Assembly (NCBI RefSeq): GCF_013111185.1
Contig: NZ_WVRE01000005.1
Span: 1 to 64,000 of the forward strand
Source: Ruegeria sp. HKCCD7303
GTDB taxonomy: Bacteria > Pseudomonadota > Alphaproteobacteria > Rhodobacterales > Rhodobacteraceae
Direction of reading: 5' to 3'
Length of the DNA stretch: 64,000 nucleotides
In this document: positions 1 to 10,400 of the stretch, piece by piece
How positions within the stretch are numbered: position 1 is the stretch's first letter
Layout of the letters: each line of letters begins with the position of its first letter
Notes under the pieces: model-generated
What the model was told of the DNA's origin: nothing
The model's input: only the letters and a program-made list of their open reading frames with translations
Databases searched by the model: none
Translations under genes and position numbers: made by a program

Positions 1-55
1 CAATCGTGCCGATGTTGACGTGCGGTTTTGTACGCTCAAACTTTTCCTTTGCCAT
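1..55 (-). CDS. tuf: Elongation factor Tu, N-terminal fragment (cut by window edge)
   Basis: Only the first 18 codons are present. They read MAKEKFERTKPHVNIGTI, the conserved N-terminus of EF-Tu, the GTPase that delivers aminoacyl-tRNA to the ribosome. A strong AGGAGG ribosome binding site lies five bases before the ATG. It follows fusA on the same strand after about 60 bases, the usual end of the str operon (rpsL-rpsG-fusA-tuf). The GTP-binding motifs lie outside the window. Alphaproteobacteria often carry a second tuf copy; that cannot be judged here. Confidence 0.93.
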   Translation of the reverse strand, partial: MAKEKFERTKPHVNIGTI

Positions 56-79
56 GATGGCCTCCTTTTTCGGTAATGA

Positions 80-104
80 AGGGAGCCCCGCACCGGAGCT
101 CCCT
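80..104 (-). other. Hairpin in the fusA-tuf intergenic region
   Basis: A 7-bp inverted repeat (AGGGAGC / GCTCCCT) with extra GC pairing inside sits between the fusA stop and the tuf ribosome binding site. No U-tract follows, so it is not a standard terminator. It could be an RNA processing or stability element that sets the fusA:tuf ratio. This is inference from structure only. Confidence 0.35.
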
Positions 105-115
105 CAAATCTTCGC

Positions 116-2233
116 TTATGCGTATTTCGCCTGAATCTCGTCCGAGATGTTCTGCGGAACCGGATCGTAGTGGTCGAACTGCATGGTGAACTGGGCACGG
201 CCCGACGACATCGAACGCAGAGTGTTGATGTAGCCGAACATGTTCGCCAGCGGAACGAACGCGTCGATCGCGATTGCGTTGCCGCGCGGTTCTTGACCAG
301 ACACCTGGCCACGACGCGAGGTCAGGTCGCCGATGATACCGCCGGTGTATTCTTCCGGGGTGATCACTTCGACCTTCATGATCGGTTCCAGCAGTTTCGC
401 GCCTGCTTTGCGCATACCTTCACGCATACACATACGGGCCGCGATTTCGAACGCCAGAACGCTCGAGTCAACGTCGTGGAACTTACCGTCCAGCAAGGCA
501 ACCTTGAAGTCGATCACAGGGAAACCAGCCAGCGGGCCGCTGTCCATGACCGAGTTGATGCCTTTTTCAACACCTGGGATGTATTCCTTCGGAACAGCAC
601 CACCAACGATGCGGCTTTCGAACGAGTACCCTTCGCCCGGCTCAGTCGGCTGGATTTCCAGCTTAACTTCACCGAACTGACCCGAACCACCCGACTGTTT
701 CTTGTGGGTGTAGGTGTGCTCGACCGGCATCGAGATGGTTTCACGATAGGCCACCTGCGGTGCACCGATGTTCGCTTCAACCTTGAACTCGCGCTTCAGA
801 CGGTCAACCAGAATGTCCAGGTGAAGTTCGCCCATGCCTTTCATGATGGTTTGACCCGATTCCAGGTCGGTTTCCACGCGGAAAGACGGGTCTTCAGCGG
901 CCAGACGGGCCAGACCCTGGGACATCTTTTCCTGGTCGCCCTTGGTTTTGGGCTCAACCGCGATCTCGATCACTGGATCGGGGAAGGTCATGGTTTCCAG
1001 AACCACCGGATCCTTCGCATCACACAGTGTGTCACCGGTGGTGGTGTCTTTCAGACCCGCCAGCGCGATGATGTCGCCTGCAAACGCTTCTTCGATCTCT
1101 TCCCGGTTGTTCGAGTGCATCATCATCATACGACCGATGCGCTCTTTCTTACCTTTGGTCGAGTTCAGGATCGAGTCACCCTTGTTCATGGTGCCCGAGT
1201 AGATCCGGGTAAAGGTCAACGAGCCAACAAAGGGGTCGTTCATGATTTTGAACGCAAGACCCGAGAACGCCATTGCGTCATCGGCACGACGTGCGATGTC
1301 ACGAACTTCTTCCTCGTCGCCGGGCTTAAAGCCCATGTAATCAACAACGTCCAGCGGGCTGGGCAGATAGTCGATCACAGCGTTGAGCAGCGGCTGAACA
1401 CCTTTGTTCTTGAACGCAGAACCACCCAGAACCGGAACAAACGCGATGTCCAAGGTGCCTTTGCGCAGCAGGGCGCGCAGGGTCGGAACGTCGGGCTCAT
1501 TGCCTTCCAGGTATTCCATCATCGCGTCGTCGTCCATTTCGACGGCCGCTTCGATCATCTTGCTGCGCCATTCGTCAGCCATGTCTTTCAGGCTGTCGCG
1601 GATCGGAGCTTTGATCCAGCTAGCGCCCAGATCTTCGCCCTGCCACAGCCATTCTTCCATGGTGACCAGGTCGATCAGACCTTCAAGCTCGGACTCGGCG
1701 CCGATCGGGATACCAACCGGAACAGCGCGTGCGCCGGTGCGGTCTTCGATCATGCGAACGCAGTTAAAGAAGTCTGCGCCGATCTTGTCCATTTTGTTGA
1801 CGAAAACCATACGCGGAACCTTGTAGCGGTCAGCCTGACGCCACACGGTTTCGGTCTGGGGCTCAACACCGGCGTTTGCGTCCAGAACGCAGACAGCACC
1901 GTCGAGAACCGCCAGCGAGCGTTCAACTTCGATGGTGAAGTCAACGTGGCCGGGGGTGTCGATGATGTTCAGGCGGTGCTTGGGGGTATCGGCGGTCTGA
2001 CCGTCTTCGGTGCGTTCCCAGAAGGTGGTGGTCGCAGCCGAGGTGATGGTGATGCCGCGTTCCTGCTCCTGCTCCATCCAGTCCATGGTGGCTGCACCAT
2101 CGTGCACCTCACCGATGTTGTGGGATTTACCAGTGTAATACAGGATACGCTCCGAGCAGGTGGTCTTACCTGCGTCGATGTGCGCCATGATACCGAAGTT
2201 ACGGTACAGTTCGAGCGGATATTCGCGTGCCAT
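116..2233 (-). CDS. fusA: Elongation factor G
   Basis: 705-residue translational GTPase that drives tRNA-mRNA translocation on the ribosome. All G motifs are intact: P-loop AHIDAGKTT (residues 17-25), switch [11 protein letters not shown] (from residue 59), DTPGHVDF (92-99) and NKMD (146-149). The five-domain length is normal. ATG start with the expected [21 protein letters not shown]-terminus. It sits between rpsG (18 bases upstream) and tuf. It is the canonical copy; a divergent EF-G-like paralogue lies at 36408-38336. Confidence 0.98.
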   Translation of the reverse strand: MAREYPLELYRNFGIMAHIDAGKTTCSERILYYTGKSHNIGEVHDGAATMDWMEQEQERGITITSAATTTFWERTEDGQTADTPKHRLNIIDTPGHVDFTIEVERSLAVLDGAVCVLDANAGVEPQTETVWRQADRYKVPRMVFVNKMDKIGADFFNCVRMIEDRTGARAVPVGIPIGAESELEGLIDLVTMEEWLWQGEDLGASWIKAPIRDSLKDMADEWRSKMIEAAVEMDDDAMMEYLEGNEPDVPTLRALLRKGTLDIAFVPVLGGSAFKNKGVQPLLNAVIDYLPSPLDVVDYMGFKPGDEEEVRDIARRADDAMAFSGLAFKIMNDPFVGSLTFTRIYSGTMNKGDSILNSTKGKKERIGRMMMMHSNNREEIEEAFAGDIIALAGLKDTTTGDTLCDAKDPVVLETMTFPDPVIEIAVEPKTKGDQEKMSQGLARLAAEDPSFRVETDLESGQTIMKGMGELHLDILVDRLKREFKVEANIGAPQVAYRETISMPVEHTYTHKKQSGGSGQFGEVKLEIQPTEPGEGYSFESRIVGGAVPKEYIPGVEKGINSVMDSGPLAGFPVIDFKVALLDGKFHDVDSSVLAFEIAARMCMREGMRKAGAKLLEPIMKVEVITPEEYTGGIIGDLTSRRGQVSGQEPRGNAIAIDAFVPLANMFGYINTLRSMSSGRAQFTMQFDHYDPVPQNISDEIQAKYA

Positions 2234-2251
2234 TTTTGATAAGCCTCTGAA

Positions 2252-2737
<486 letters not shown>

Positions 2738-3109
2738 TTACTTGGGACGCTTCGCGCCGTATTTCGAACGACGTTGCTTACGGTCTTTGACGCCCTGAGT
2801 ATCCAGAACACCGCGCAGGATGTGGTAACGCACACCGGGAAGGTCTTTCACACGGCCGCCACGGATCAGAACAACCGAGTGTTCCTGCAGGTTGTGGCTT
2901 TCACCGGGGATGTACGAGATGACCTCGAACCCGTTGGTCAGGCGCACTTTGGCAACCTTACGCATAGCCGAGTTCGGCTTTTTCGGTGTGGTGGTGTACA
3001 CGCGGGTGCAGACGCCGCGCTTCTGCGGGCACTGCTCCAGGTGCATGGACTTCGAGCGTTTTACTTTAGGCTGCCGCGGTTTGCGGATCAGCTGTTGAAT
3101 AGTTGGCAT
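2738..3109 (-). CDS. rpsL: 30S ribosomal protein S12
   Basis: 123-residue decoding-centre protein. The longer open frame extends 30 codons upstream, but the family N-terminus [14 protein letters not shown] begins at the ATG at 3109, so that start is used. The streptomycin-determinant lysines are wild type: K43 in [12 protein letters not shown] and K88 in GGRVKDLPG. It is the first gene of the str operon and is preceded by a leader of about 220 bases behind a good sigma70-type promoter. Confidence 0.98.
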   Translation of the reverse strand: MPTIQQLIRKPRQPKVKRSKSMHLEQCPQKRGVCTRVYTTTPKKPNSAMRKVAKVRLTNGFEVISYIPGESHNLQEHSVVLIRGGRVKDLPGVRYHILRGVLDTQGVKDRKQRRSKYGAKRPK

Positions 3110-3498
3110 TCCGGTTTCTTCCCCGTTTTGCAACACACATGACATGCACGCGGGCTGCGTGCGGCTAAATTCGTTGCACTCATGCGTCCACAAGCGCAAA
3201 ATCCGCGAGCGTTCCCATTCCGAGGTGAACGTCGCGGTTGGTTATCAGAGGACGCGAACTGCAAAATTGTCCGGGTCTTGACCAGTTCATTACTGAAATC
3301 GGTTTTGGGGCGGCCCCCGGTACCGAGATGACGCGCGTAATAGGCGGAGTCGACCCAAGTGTCAACAGCACTATACCGGCAGCCTCGGGCGGGCAGGGAT
3401 TAGGGCGTCGGAGACTTCAACATAAGACGCTACCACCCCGTTGCAGCCATTTCACGGCGGGGGCATAGTCGTGCGGAATACCAGGTGATGGACAACAG
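3110..3498. other. Intergenic region between rpsL and the glycosyltransferase pair
   Basis: 389 bases between divergent genes. It holds the str promoter and a long untranslated leader on the minus strand. Short open frames occur on both strands, but none has a ribosome binding site or a recognisable product. I see no tRNA or clear terminator. The promoter for the rightward gene pair must also lie here, but I could not identify a good match. Confidence 0.5.
3337..3365 (-). promoter_or_regulatory. Predicted sigma70 promoter of the str operon
   Basis: Read on the minus strand, TTGACA (3360-3365) is followed after exactly 17 bases by TATTAC (3337-3342), a consensus -35 and a good -10. Transcription would start near 3330 and give a 5' leader of roughly 220 bases before the rpsL ATG at 3109. 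The position directly upstream of rpsL supports the assignment; it is unproven. Confidence 0.7.
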
Positions 3499-4305
3499 AT
3501 GCAAGTGATTGGCCTGTGCCGCTTTTCCTATCCTTCGATTGGCGGCTTTCGGCTCAGCCAAGACTCAATCGAAGATCAAAGACGGTTTCTGTATGACACC
3601 GACAGGATGGAGGAACGCTTTCGCCTGTTTGAAACCATCACTCTGCCCGGCTTTCGCTCCCAAACCGATGAGGCGTTTGAGCTGCTGGTGCTTACGGGAA
3701 CATGCCTGCCGCCACCCTATGCGCAACGGCTACGAGATCTGACCGCTGGGATCAAACAGATCCGCATCATCGAAAAGGAAGCCGCAGATCATAAGCGAGT
3801 GATGCGGGAGGTTCTGAACACCGCCCGAACAGACCCGCATAAACCCTGCCTTCAGTTTCGGCATGACGACGATGACGCGGTCTCGGTCGATTTCATAGAA
3901 AAGCTACGCTCTGCAATTCGCGAAAATGCAGGACTGGTACAGCAGAGCGAGTCGGTCGCGATAGACTACAACCTCGGTTACGTCGCCCGGCGTGACAAAA
4001 ATGAGTTACACGTCGCGCAGGTCTATCGGTCGCTGCTGGGGGTCGGCTTGGGTATGTATGTTCGGGGCGGAAGTAAACGGACAATCTTTGACCGACTGCA
4101 CAACAGACTGGCGCGGTTCATGCCAGTCGTCAGCTACCCGGACGCACCAATGTGGGTGCGGATGCTGCACGGGTTCAACGACTCGGACCACGCCCGGAAG
4201 GATACGCGTGATTTGTTGCCCGTCACTGGGGAACAGGCAATGGATTTGCGTACACGTTTCTCTATCGACCCTGAAGAGGTCGAAACTACCCCTGTTGGGA
4301 CTTGA
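3499..4305 (+). CDS. Putative rhamnosyltransferase-family glycosyltransferase (tandem copy 1)
   Basis: 268 residues, resembling the Rhamno_transf family (PF11316-type) of putative cytosolic glycosyltransferases. The family-like start MQVIGLCRFSYPSIGGF and the acidic cluster FRHDDDDA (residues 120-127), a likely metal/nucleotide-sugar DxD-type motif, are visible. There is no signal peptide or membrane segment. It is followed after four bases by a collinear 268-residue paralogue, so the two are surely co-transcribed. The sugar and acceptor are unknown; a role in surface polysaccharide or glycolipid synthesis is inference. Confidence 0.72.
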   Translation: MQVIGLCRFSYPSIGGFRLSQDSIEDQRRFLYDTDRMEERFRLFETITLPGFRSQTDEAFELLVLTGTCLPPPYAQRLRDLTAGIKQIRIIEKEAADHKRVMREVLNTARTDPHKPCLQFRHDDDDAVSVDFIEKLRSAIRENAGLVQQSESVAIDYNLGYVARRDKNELHVAQVYRSLLGVGLGMYVRGGSKRTIFDRLHNRLARFMPVVSYPDAPMWVRMLHGFNDSDHARKDTRDLLPVTGEQAMDLRTRFSIDPEEVETTPVGT

Positions 4306-4309
4306 GCAG

Positions 4310-5116
4310 ATGCAGGTCCTCGGTCTTTGCCGCTTTTCCTATCCCGCCATTGGTGGGTTTCAGACCATGCATGCCTCTGTCGAAGAACGGCGGCAGTTCC
4401 TGTATCACCACGATCGGTTGGAAGAGCGGTTCCGTTTGTTTGAAACCATCGCCCTGCCCGGTCTGCGACAGCAAACCGACCAAGACTTTCATCTGCGGAT
4501 CGTCATTGGTGAATGCCTGCCCAAACCCGCCTTCGATCGCCTGAACGACCTGACCGCTGACCTGAAACAGGTAGAAATTGTCGCCAGACCTCCGGGCCGG
4601 CACAGGAAGGTCATGCAAGAGGTTCTGAATGCGGCACGTCAAAATCTCGACGCGCCTTGCCTGCAGTTTCGTCACGACGATGATGATGCAGTGGCCGTGG
4701 ACTTTGTCGAAAGACTGCGGGGAACGGCAGTTGATTGCGCAGCGCTCTTGCAGAGCCGCACTATGGTGGCGATTGATTTCAACTTCGGGTATCTGGCCCG
4801 CGCAAATGCCCAAGGGATTCAGGCCATTCGCGTGCATCGCCCGCTGATGACAGCCGGGCTTGGCATGTTTGTGCAGGGCGGCAACCGGAAATCAATCATG
4901 AATTTTGCCCACAACAGGATGAACCGGGCTATGCCTGTGGTCACCCGCCCCGATGGCCCGATGTGGGTGCGTGGCTTGAACCGATTCAATGACTCTCCCC
5001 GCACAAGAAGCACGAATGCCGACCTAAGTCCGCTTTCACCACCACAAAAAGCCGAATTCCTATCCCGCTTTGCCATTGACCAGACCTATGTCAGGCAGGT
5101 TCACGCTGCACCTTGA
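4310..5116 (+). CDS. Putative rhamnosyltransferase-family glycosyltransferase (tandem copy 2)
   Basis: 268 residues, the same length as the preceding gene and aligning with it without gaps through the first 130 residues (MQVLGLCRFSYPAIGGF, FRHDDDDAV at 120-128, GPMWVRGLNRFNDS near the C-terminus). The ATG at 4310 is chosen because it sits at the position equivalent to the start of copy 1; a longer open frame upstream merely overlaps copy 1 out of frame. The last 16 bases overlap the convergent DMT transporter gene. Probably a product of local gene duplication with divergence in substrate. Confidence 0.72.
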   Translation: MQVLGLCRFSYPAIGGFQTMHASVEERRQFLYHHDRLEERFRLFETIALPGLRQQTDQDFHLRIVIGECLPKPAFDRLNDLTADLKQVEIVARPPGRHRKVMQEVLNAARQNLDAPCLQFRHDDDDAVAVDFVERLRGTAVDCAALLQSRTMVAIDFNFGYLARANAQGIQAIRVHRPLMTAGLGMFVQGGNRKSIMNFAHNRMNRAMPVVTRPDGPMWVRGLNRFNDSPRTRSTNADLSPLSPPQKAEFLSRFAIDQTYVRQVHAAP

Positions 5117-5970
5117 CGAACCCGCTCGCGGAAGAGTGTGAACAACCCTGCGCCTACGATCAGCGCTGCACCTAGCATCGTCACCGCATCTGGCCATTCA
5201 TCAAAAACGACCCACCCCAGCCCCAACGCCCAGAGCAGGCTGGAATACCGAAACGGGGCAACAAATCCAACATCCCCCTGACGCATGACCATGACGCTTA
5301 AAAGATATCCCATCAGCACAAAGACGGCAGCGACGGCGACCAGAGACCCTGCTGCAGCCGAGACCGGCGCCCATCCTTCAAAAACCGAAGCAATCGCCGC
5401 GACAACTGCGATTGAGCCCGAGGTTGCCAGGGTCACAACCATCGACGGCACATCGGCGGACATGCGTCGGGTAACAAGATCCCGAACCGTAATCAACGCC
5501 ACTGCGATCAGGGCATAGACAGAATACACGCTGAACCCGTCCGGGCCCGGCCGTACGATCAACACCATACCAATGAACCCCACAACAATCGCCAAGGTAC
5601 GCCGCCAGCCGACCTGCTCTGAGAAAACCAACGCCGCGCCCAGCGTGACAGTCAGTGGCAGCGCCTGCAAAATGGCCGTCACGTTGGCAAGCGGCATATT
5701 CTTCAACGCTGTCAAAAAAAAGAAAGTGGCAGCCAGTTCGGTCAAGCTACGCAGGGCGACCAGCCACTTGTCGTGCCGCGAAAAATTCAGGTGCAGCGCC
5801 CCCAGAGACCGCGCCAGCAGATAAACCAGCATAACGGCCAAAGCACCCCTTAGTGCAACCAACTGGAAAAGCGGCAATTCCTGTAACGCGACCTTCACCA
5901 GCGTATCGTTCAGGGTAAATGCCGCCATGCTGCCCATCATTAGCAAGGCACCTTTGGTGTTCGGGGTCAT
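5101..5970 (-). CDS. DMT-family (EamA) transporter
   Basis: 289-residue inner-membrane protein with about ten hydrophobic helices in two EamA-type repeats, typical of drug/metabolite exporters. MTPNTKGALLMMGSMAAFTLNDTLVKV at the N-terminus is characteristic of the Rhodobacteraceae members. I use the ATG at 5970, preceded by GGAG; the eight-codon longer frame begins with TTG and has no binding site. The gene converges on, and overlaps by 16 bases, the second glycosyltransferase. The exported substrate is unknown. Confidence 0.85.
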   Translation of the reverse strand: MTPNTKGALLMMGSMAAFTLNDTLVKVALQELPLFQLVALRGALAVMLVYLLARSLGALHLNFSRHDKWLVALRSLTELAATFFFLTALKNMPLANVTAILQALPLTVTLGAALVFSEQVGWRRTLAIVVGFIGMVLIVRPGPDGFSVYSVYALIAVALITVRDLVTRRMSADVPSMVVTLATSGSIAVVAAIASVFEGWAPVSAAAGSLVAVAAVFVLMGYLLSVMVMRQGDVGFVAPFRYSSLLWALGLGWVVFDEWPDAVTMLGAALIVGAGLFTLFRERVRQGAA

Positions 5971-6057
5971 AAGGATTGGGCTCCGGGCTGGCAAACGCCT
6001 GTATTGGCCAGGGTATAACCTTGGATGTCAATATCGCTTGCCGCCACCATCCAGATG

Positions 6058-6540
6058 TCAGCCTAAAGGCAAAATAATTCCGAAGACGTTCAAGCTCGAA
6101 GGTTCCGTCGTGTCTTTGACAAAATCCACCCAGTCTTTTCCGTAGGTTTGCTCAAAAAATACCGGGTAGTTCCAAACCAGGTTGTGAAAGGTGAATGTCG
6201 TCAGCAACGCGCCAACCGTTAGCGCACCTGCAAATTCTCGAAGCTTACCTTTCAGAAAAAGCGTCACCATGATGCAGGCCCCACCCGCAAGACCGAGGCT
6301 GACGAAATCCTGCGTATCAACCTGTCGTTGAACTGGTATGCCGACGGATTGATACTGAATGTAGCGGGTCAGAAAAACGGCAAAGATCCCCAGCAAAAAC
6401 GCCCCGACAAATGCACCTGGATAGGCCAGGCGTCGCCAGAAGCTCTCGGCTCTGGGCCGGGGTGCGTTTCTTGCATTCTCGTCTGAGCGCTGCCTGATCC
6501 GCGCAACGCGATCTTCGAAAGAGTTGTGTTCTGTGCCCAT
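6058..6540 (-). CDS. Small integral membrane protein of unknown function
   Basis: 160 residues from the ATG at 6540; a longer frame reaches 6669 but its extra N-terminus has no family look. A basic, polar N-terminal segment (residues 1-38) is followed by hydrophobic stretches at about 41-58, 79-96 and 103-125, so probably three membrane spans. I do not recognise the family. The ribosome binding site is weak. It lies alone between the DMT gene (same strand, downstream) and a divergent DinB-like gene. Confidence 0.6.
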   Translation of the reverse strand: MGTEHNSFEDRVARIRQRSDENARNAPRPRAESFWRRLAYPGAFVGAFLLGIFAVFLTRYIQYQSVGIPVQRQVDTQDFVSLGLAGGACIMVTLFLKGKLREFAGALTVGALLTTFTFHNLVWNYPVFFEQTYGKDWVDFVKDTTEPSSLNVFGIILPLG

Positions 6541-6892
6541 GAGCCAATTCAAAATCAAAATAATATCTCTGGTCGGAGCTAAGCTAGAGATTGTGGGTCC
6601 GCAAGAACGAAGCACCGTGCTTGAAGGCAGTGTTGGATCAAATTGTCGTGCTGTCTTGCCACAACGCAATCTGCTTTCGTGTTAACAAGCGCGAACCGAA
6701 AACAGGACTTGGTTATGCAGCGCATTGACAGGCTTGATTGAGAAAAAGCTCACGCAAAGCCGGTGACATCTGTAATTTCATAGTCACCCAACGACGTGAT
6801 AGCGTGTGCGGGCCCCAGCGCAATTTGCCTTGTTCCAATGTAAAGCGCTCAATTTTCCCAATACTTCCACAATAACTCTGAGGCCATGAAAG
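6541..6892. other. Intergenic region between divergent genes
   Basis: 352 bases of lower-GC sequence between the small membrane protein and the DinB-like gene. It must hold two divergent promoters. I found no convincing operator, RNA gene or additional coding region. Confidence 0.45.
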
Positions 6893-7390
6893 ATGATTTC
6901 AGCCGCTTATTGCCGACTTATGGCGCGCTACAATAGATGGCAAAATATCTCGCTCATCACTGCATCGGACGGCTTGACCGAAGCTCAGCGCTGGAAGGAT
7001 CGAGGCGCGTTCTTCAAATCCATCGCTGCAACTATGAACCACCTCTATTGGGCCGATGCCCTTATGCTTGAGCGCATCAAAGGAAACGAACGCCCACAGG
7101 AAACAATCACCCATTCACTGACCAGCCCTTCAGATTGGTCTGAATTCAAAGACTTACGCACGCAGCGCGATACGGAAATCCAAGGATGGGCTTCTGGCAC
7201 AACCTGTGAAGATCTCAATGGTTTTGTCAGGTGGTACCCACCTGGCAGCTTATCCAAAATCGAAATGCCTAAGGCCGTCTGTGTTGTTCAGTTCTTTAAT
7301 CACCAAGCCCATCACCGGTGGCAAATACATGCCATGCTCACCGCCGCAGGGGCCGCGCCAGAGCCTACAGATATACCGCTAATGCCTTAG
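6893..7390 (+). CDS. DinB-family protein
   Basis: 165 residues with the DinB four-helix fold signature: N-terminal MISAAYCRLMARYNRWQN, a histidine in ATMNHLYWAD (H50) and the FFNHQAHHRWQ motif (H137, H140, H141). These histidines form the usual metal-binding triad. Members are thought to be metal-dependent enzymes, some thiol-dependent; the reaction here is unknown. An ATG seven bases upstream in another frame stops after 16 codons, so the ATG at 6893 is preferred. Confidence 0.82.
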   Translation: MISAAYCRLMARYNRWQNISLITASDGLTEAQRWKDRGAFFKSIAATMNHLYWADALMLERIKGNERPQETITHSLTSPSDWSEFKDLRTQRDTEIQGWASGTTCEDLNGFVRWYPPGSLSKIEMPKAVCVVQFFNHQAHHRWQIHAMLTAAGAAPEPTDIPLMP

Positions 7391-7435
7391 CAATTGCTTT
7401 CAATTGCCGTGGGCCAACGTTGACACTTATCCAAG

Positions 7436-7467
7436 AAAAAAGGCCCCGCGTTTTGCAGGGCCTTTTT
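7436..7467. terminator. Bidirectional rho-independent terminator
   Basis: Stem AAAAAAGGCCC / GGGCCTTTTT with a loop of about ten bases. The U-tract works in both directions. It ends rpoC transcription (minus strand, stop at 7486) and the DinB-like gene (plus strand, stop at 7390). Confidence 0.88.
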
Positions 7468-7485
7468 CAAATTTATACTGTGAGC

Positions 7486-10400
7486 TTACTCGCGGCTTTC
7501 CGGGGTTTCCACCAGAACGTCCAGCTCATCACCAACCATGTCGTCGTCGAAAGTCGGCGCGGCCAGAGCAGCGGCGGCTTCGGCCTCTTCCCGGCGGGCT
7601 TCGATGACCACGTTGTCACGCGACTGCGCGATGTGGCGGACGGCCTGAGTGGCCCCACCGGTACCGGCGGGGATCAGACGACCAACGATGACGTTCTCTT
7701 TCAGGCCAACCAGCTTGTCCTTCTTGCCCTGAACCGAAGCTTCGGTCAGCACACGGGTGGTTTCCTGGAACGACGCCGCCGAGATGAACGAACGCGTCTG
7801 CAGCGAGGCTTTGGTGATCCCCAACAGGATCGGTTCGCCCTGTGCCGGACGACCACCGCGCGAGAGGGTCTTCTCGTTGGCCGCGTCGAACTCCTGCTTG
7901 TCGACATGCTCGCCTTTCAGCAGGGTGGTGTCGCCTGAATCCAGGATCTCCCACTTCTGCAGCATCTGGCGCACGATGACCTCGATGTGCTTGTCGTTGA
8001 TCTTCACGCCCTGCAGACGATACACGTCCTGCACCTCGTCGATCATGTAATCCGCCAGCGCTTCGACACCCATGATGGACAGGATGTCATGCGGAGCCGG
8101 GTTACCGTCCATCAGGTATTCACCCTTCTGGATGAAGTCCCCTTCGGCGACCGGGATGTGCTTGCCCTTGGGTACCATGTACTCGATGGTCTCCATGGAC
8201 TCGTCCGCCGGTTCGATGCTGATACGGCGCTTGTTCTTGTAGTCGCGGCCAAAGCGCACGTAACCATCGGCTTCTGCGATGATCGCGTGATCTTTCGGAC
8301 GACGGGCTTCGAACAGTTCGGCCACACGCGGCAAACCACCGGTGATGTCCTTGGTCTTGGCACCTTCACGCGGGATACGCGCGACAACGTCACCGGCTTC
8401 GATTTGCTGGCCATCTTCGACCGACAGGATCGCATCCACCGACATCGGATAGTGAACCGGGTTGCCCGCGTCGTTGCGGACCGGCTCGCCATCTTCACCG
8501 ACCAGAATGATCTCGGGCTTGAGGTCGCTGCCTTTGGGGGCCGCGCGCCAGTCGATCACGATCTTCTGGGTCATGCCGGTTGCTTCGTCAGTCTCGTCGC
8601 GGACAGCAAGGCCCGAAACAAGGTCAACGTATTTCGCGGTACCGGCTTTCTCGGCGATGATCGGCAGGGTGTAGGGATCCCATTCGAACAGCTTGTCGCC
8701 ACGGGCCACTTTGGTGCCGTCTTTGACGAACAGCTTGGAGCCGTAGCCCAACTTGAAGCTGGCACGCTCTTCGCCATGCTCGTCGTTGATCACCAGCTTC
8801 ATGTTCCGGCCCATGACCAGGCTTTCGCCTGCGGCATTGACCAGGATCTGCGGGTTCTCGAACGCGACAACACCTTCTTGGTTGGCTTCCTGGAACGACT
8901 GCTGACCACCTTGCGCAACACCACCGATGTGGAAAGTCCGCATGGTCAGCTGCGTACCGGGTTCACCGATCGACTGAGCGGCGATGATGCCGACAGCTTC
9001 ACCTGTGTTCACCATGGTACCGCGGGCCAAGTCACGACCGTAGCAGGTTGCACAGACGCCTTCCTCGGACTCACAAGTCAGAGGTGAGCGGATGCGCATT
9101 GAGGCAACACCGGCTTCGTCGATGGTGTCGGCCATACGTTCGTCGATCAGCTGACCTGCAGCCACGATCACCTCATCGGTGCCCGGACGCAGAACATCGT
9201 CAGCAGCGACACGGCCCAGCACACGTTCGGCCAGCGAGGCGACAACCTCACCGTCGTTCACAGCGGCTTCGGCTGTGATCGCACGCTCGGTGCCACAGTC
9301 GATCTCACGAACGATACAGTCTTGCGCCACGTCCACCAGACGACGGGTCAGGTAACCCGAGTTCGCTGTCTTCAGAGCGGTATCCGACAGACCCTTACGG
9401 GCACCGTGGGTCGAGTTGAAGTACTCGAGAACGGTCAGGCCTTCTTTAAAGTTCGAGATGATCGGCGTCTCGATGATGTCACCGTTCGGCTTGGCCATCA
9501 GGCCGCGCATACCGCCCAGCTGTTTCATCTGAGTGACCGAGCCACGCGCACCCGAGTGAGCCATCATGTAGACCGAGTTCGGTTCCTGCTCGGAACCGTC
9601 CTCTGCCCGATCCGACGACGAGATCGTGCTCATCATCGCGTCGGTGACGCGATCGTTACACTTCGACCAGGCATCGACAACCTTGTTGTACTTTTCGCCC
9701 TGAGTGATCAGGCCATCCATGTACTGCTGTTCGAAATCCTTCACCTGACCGCGGGTGTCATCAACGATGCCCCACTTGTCGCCTGGGATGACCATGTCGT
9801 CCTTACCGAACGAGATGCCCGCCTTGAACGCTTCTTTGAAGCCCATCGACATGATCTGGTCACAGAAGATAACCGACTCTTTCTGACCGCAGTAACGGTA
9901 GACGGTGTCGATCACCTGCTGCACTTCTTTCTTCCGCAGCAGGCGGTTGACCAGTTCGAACGGCGCTTTGTTGTTCATCGGCAGCAGAGCACCCAGACGC
10001 AGACGGCCCGGAGTGGTTTCATAGCGCTTTTGAACTTCGTTGCCTTCGTCGTCGATCTGCGTGATCCGCGCGGTGATTTTCGAGTGCAGATGCACCTCAC
10101 CCGCGTCCAGCGCATGCTGAACTTCTTCGATCGAACCAAAGACCTTGCCTTCGCCCGGCATGCCTTCGCGCTCCAGGGTCACATAGTAGAGACCCAGGAT
10201 CATATCCTGCGATGGAACGATGATCGGTGCGCCGTTTGCAGGCGACAGAACGTTGTTCGTCGACATCATCAGAACACGGGCTTCCAGCTGCGCCTCAAGG
10301 CTCAGCGGCACGTGAACGGCCATCTGGTCACCGTCGAAGTCGGCGTTAAAGGCCGAACAGACCAGCGGGTGCAGCTGGATCGCTTTACCTTCGATCAGGA

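Noticed and set aside
170..2239. A 689-codon open frame opposite fusA
   Set aside because: It mirrors fusA codons in a GC-rich genome, has no recognisable domain and no ribosome binding site; fusA is certain.
6886..6936. ATG seven bases before the DinB-like start, in another frame
   Set aside because: The frame stops after 16 codons; the ATG at 6893 gives the family N-terminus.
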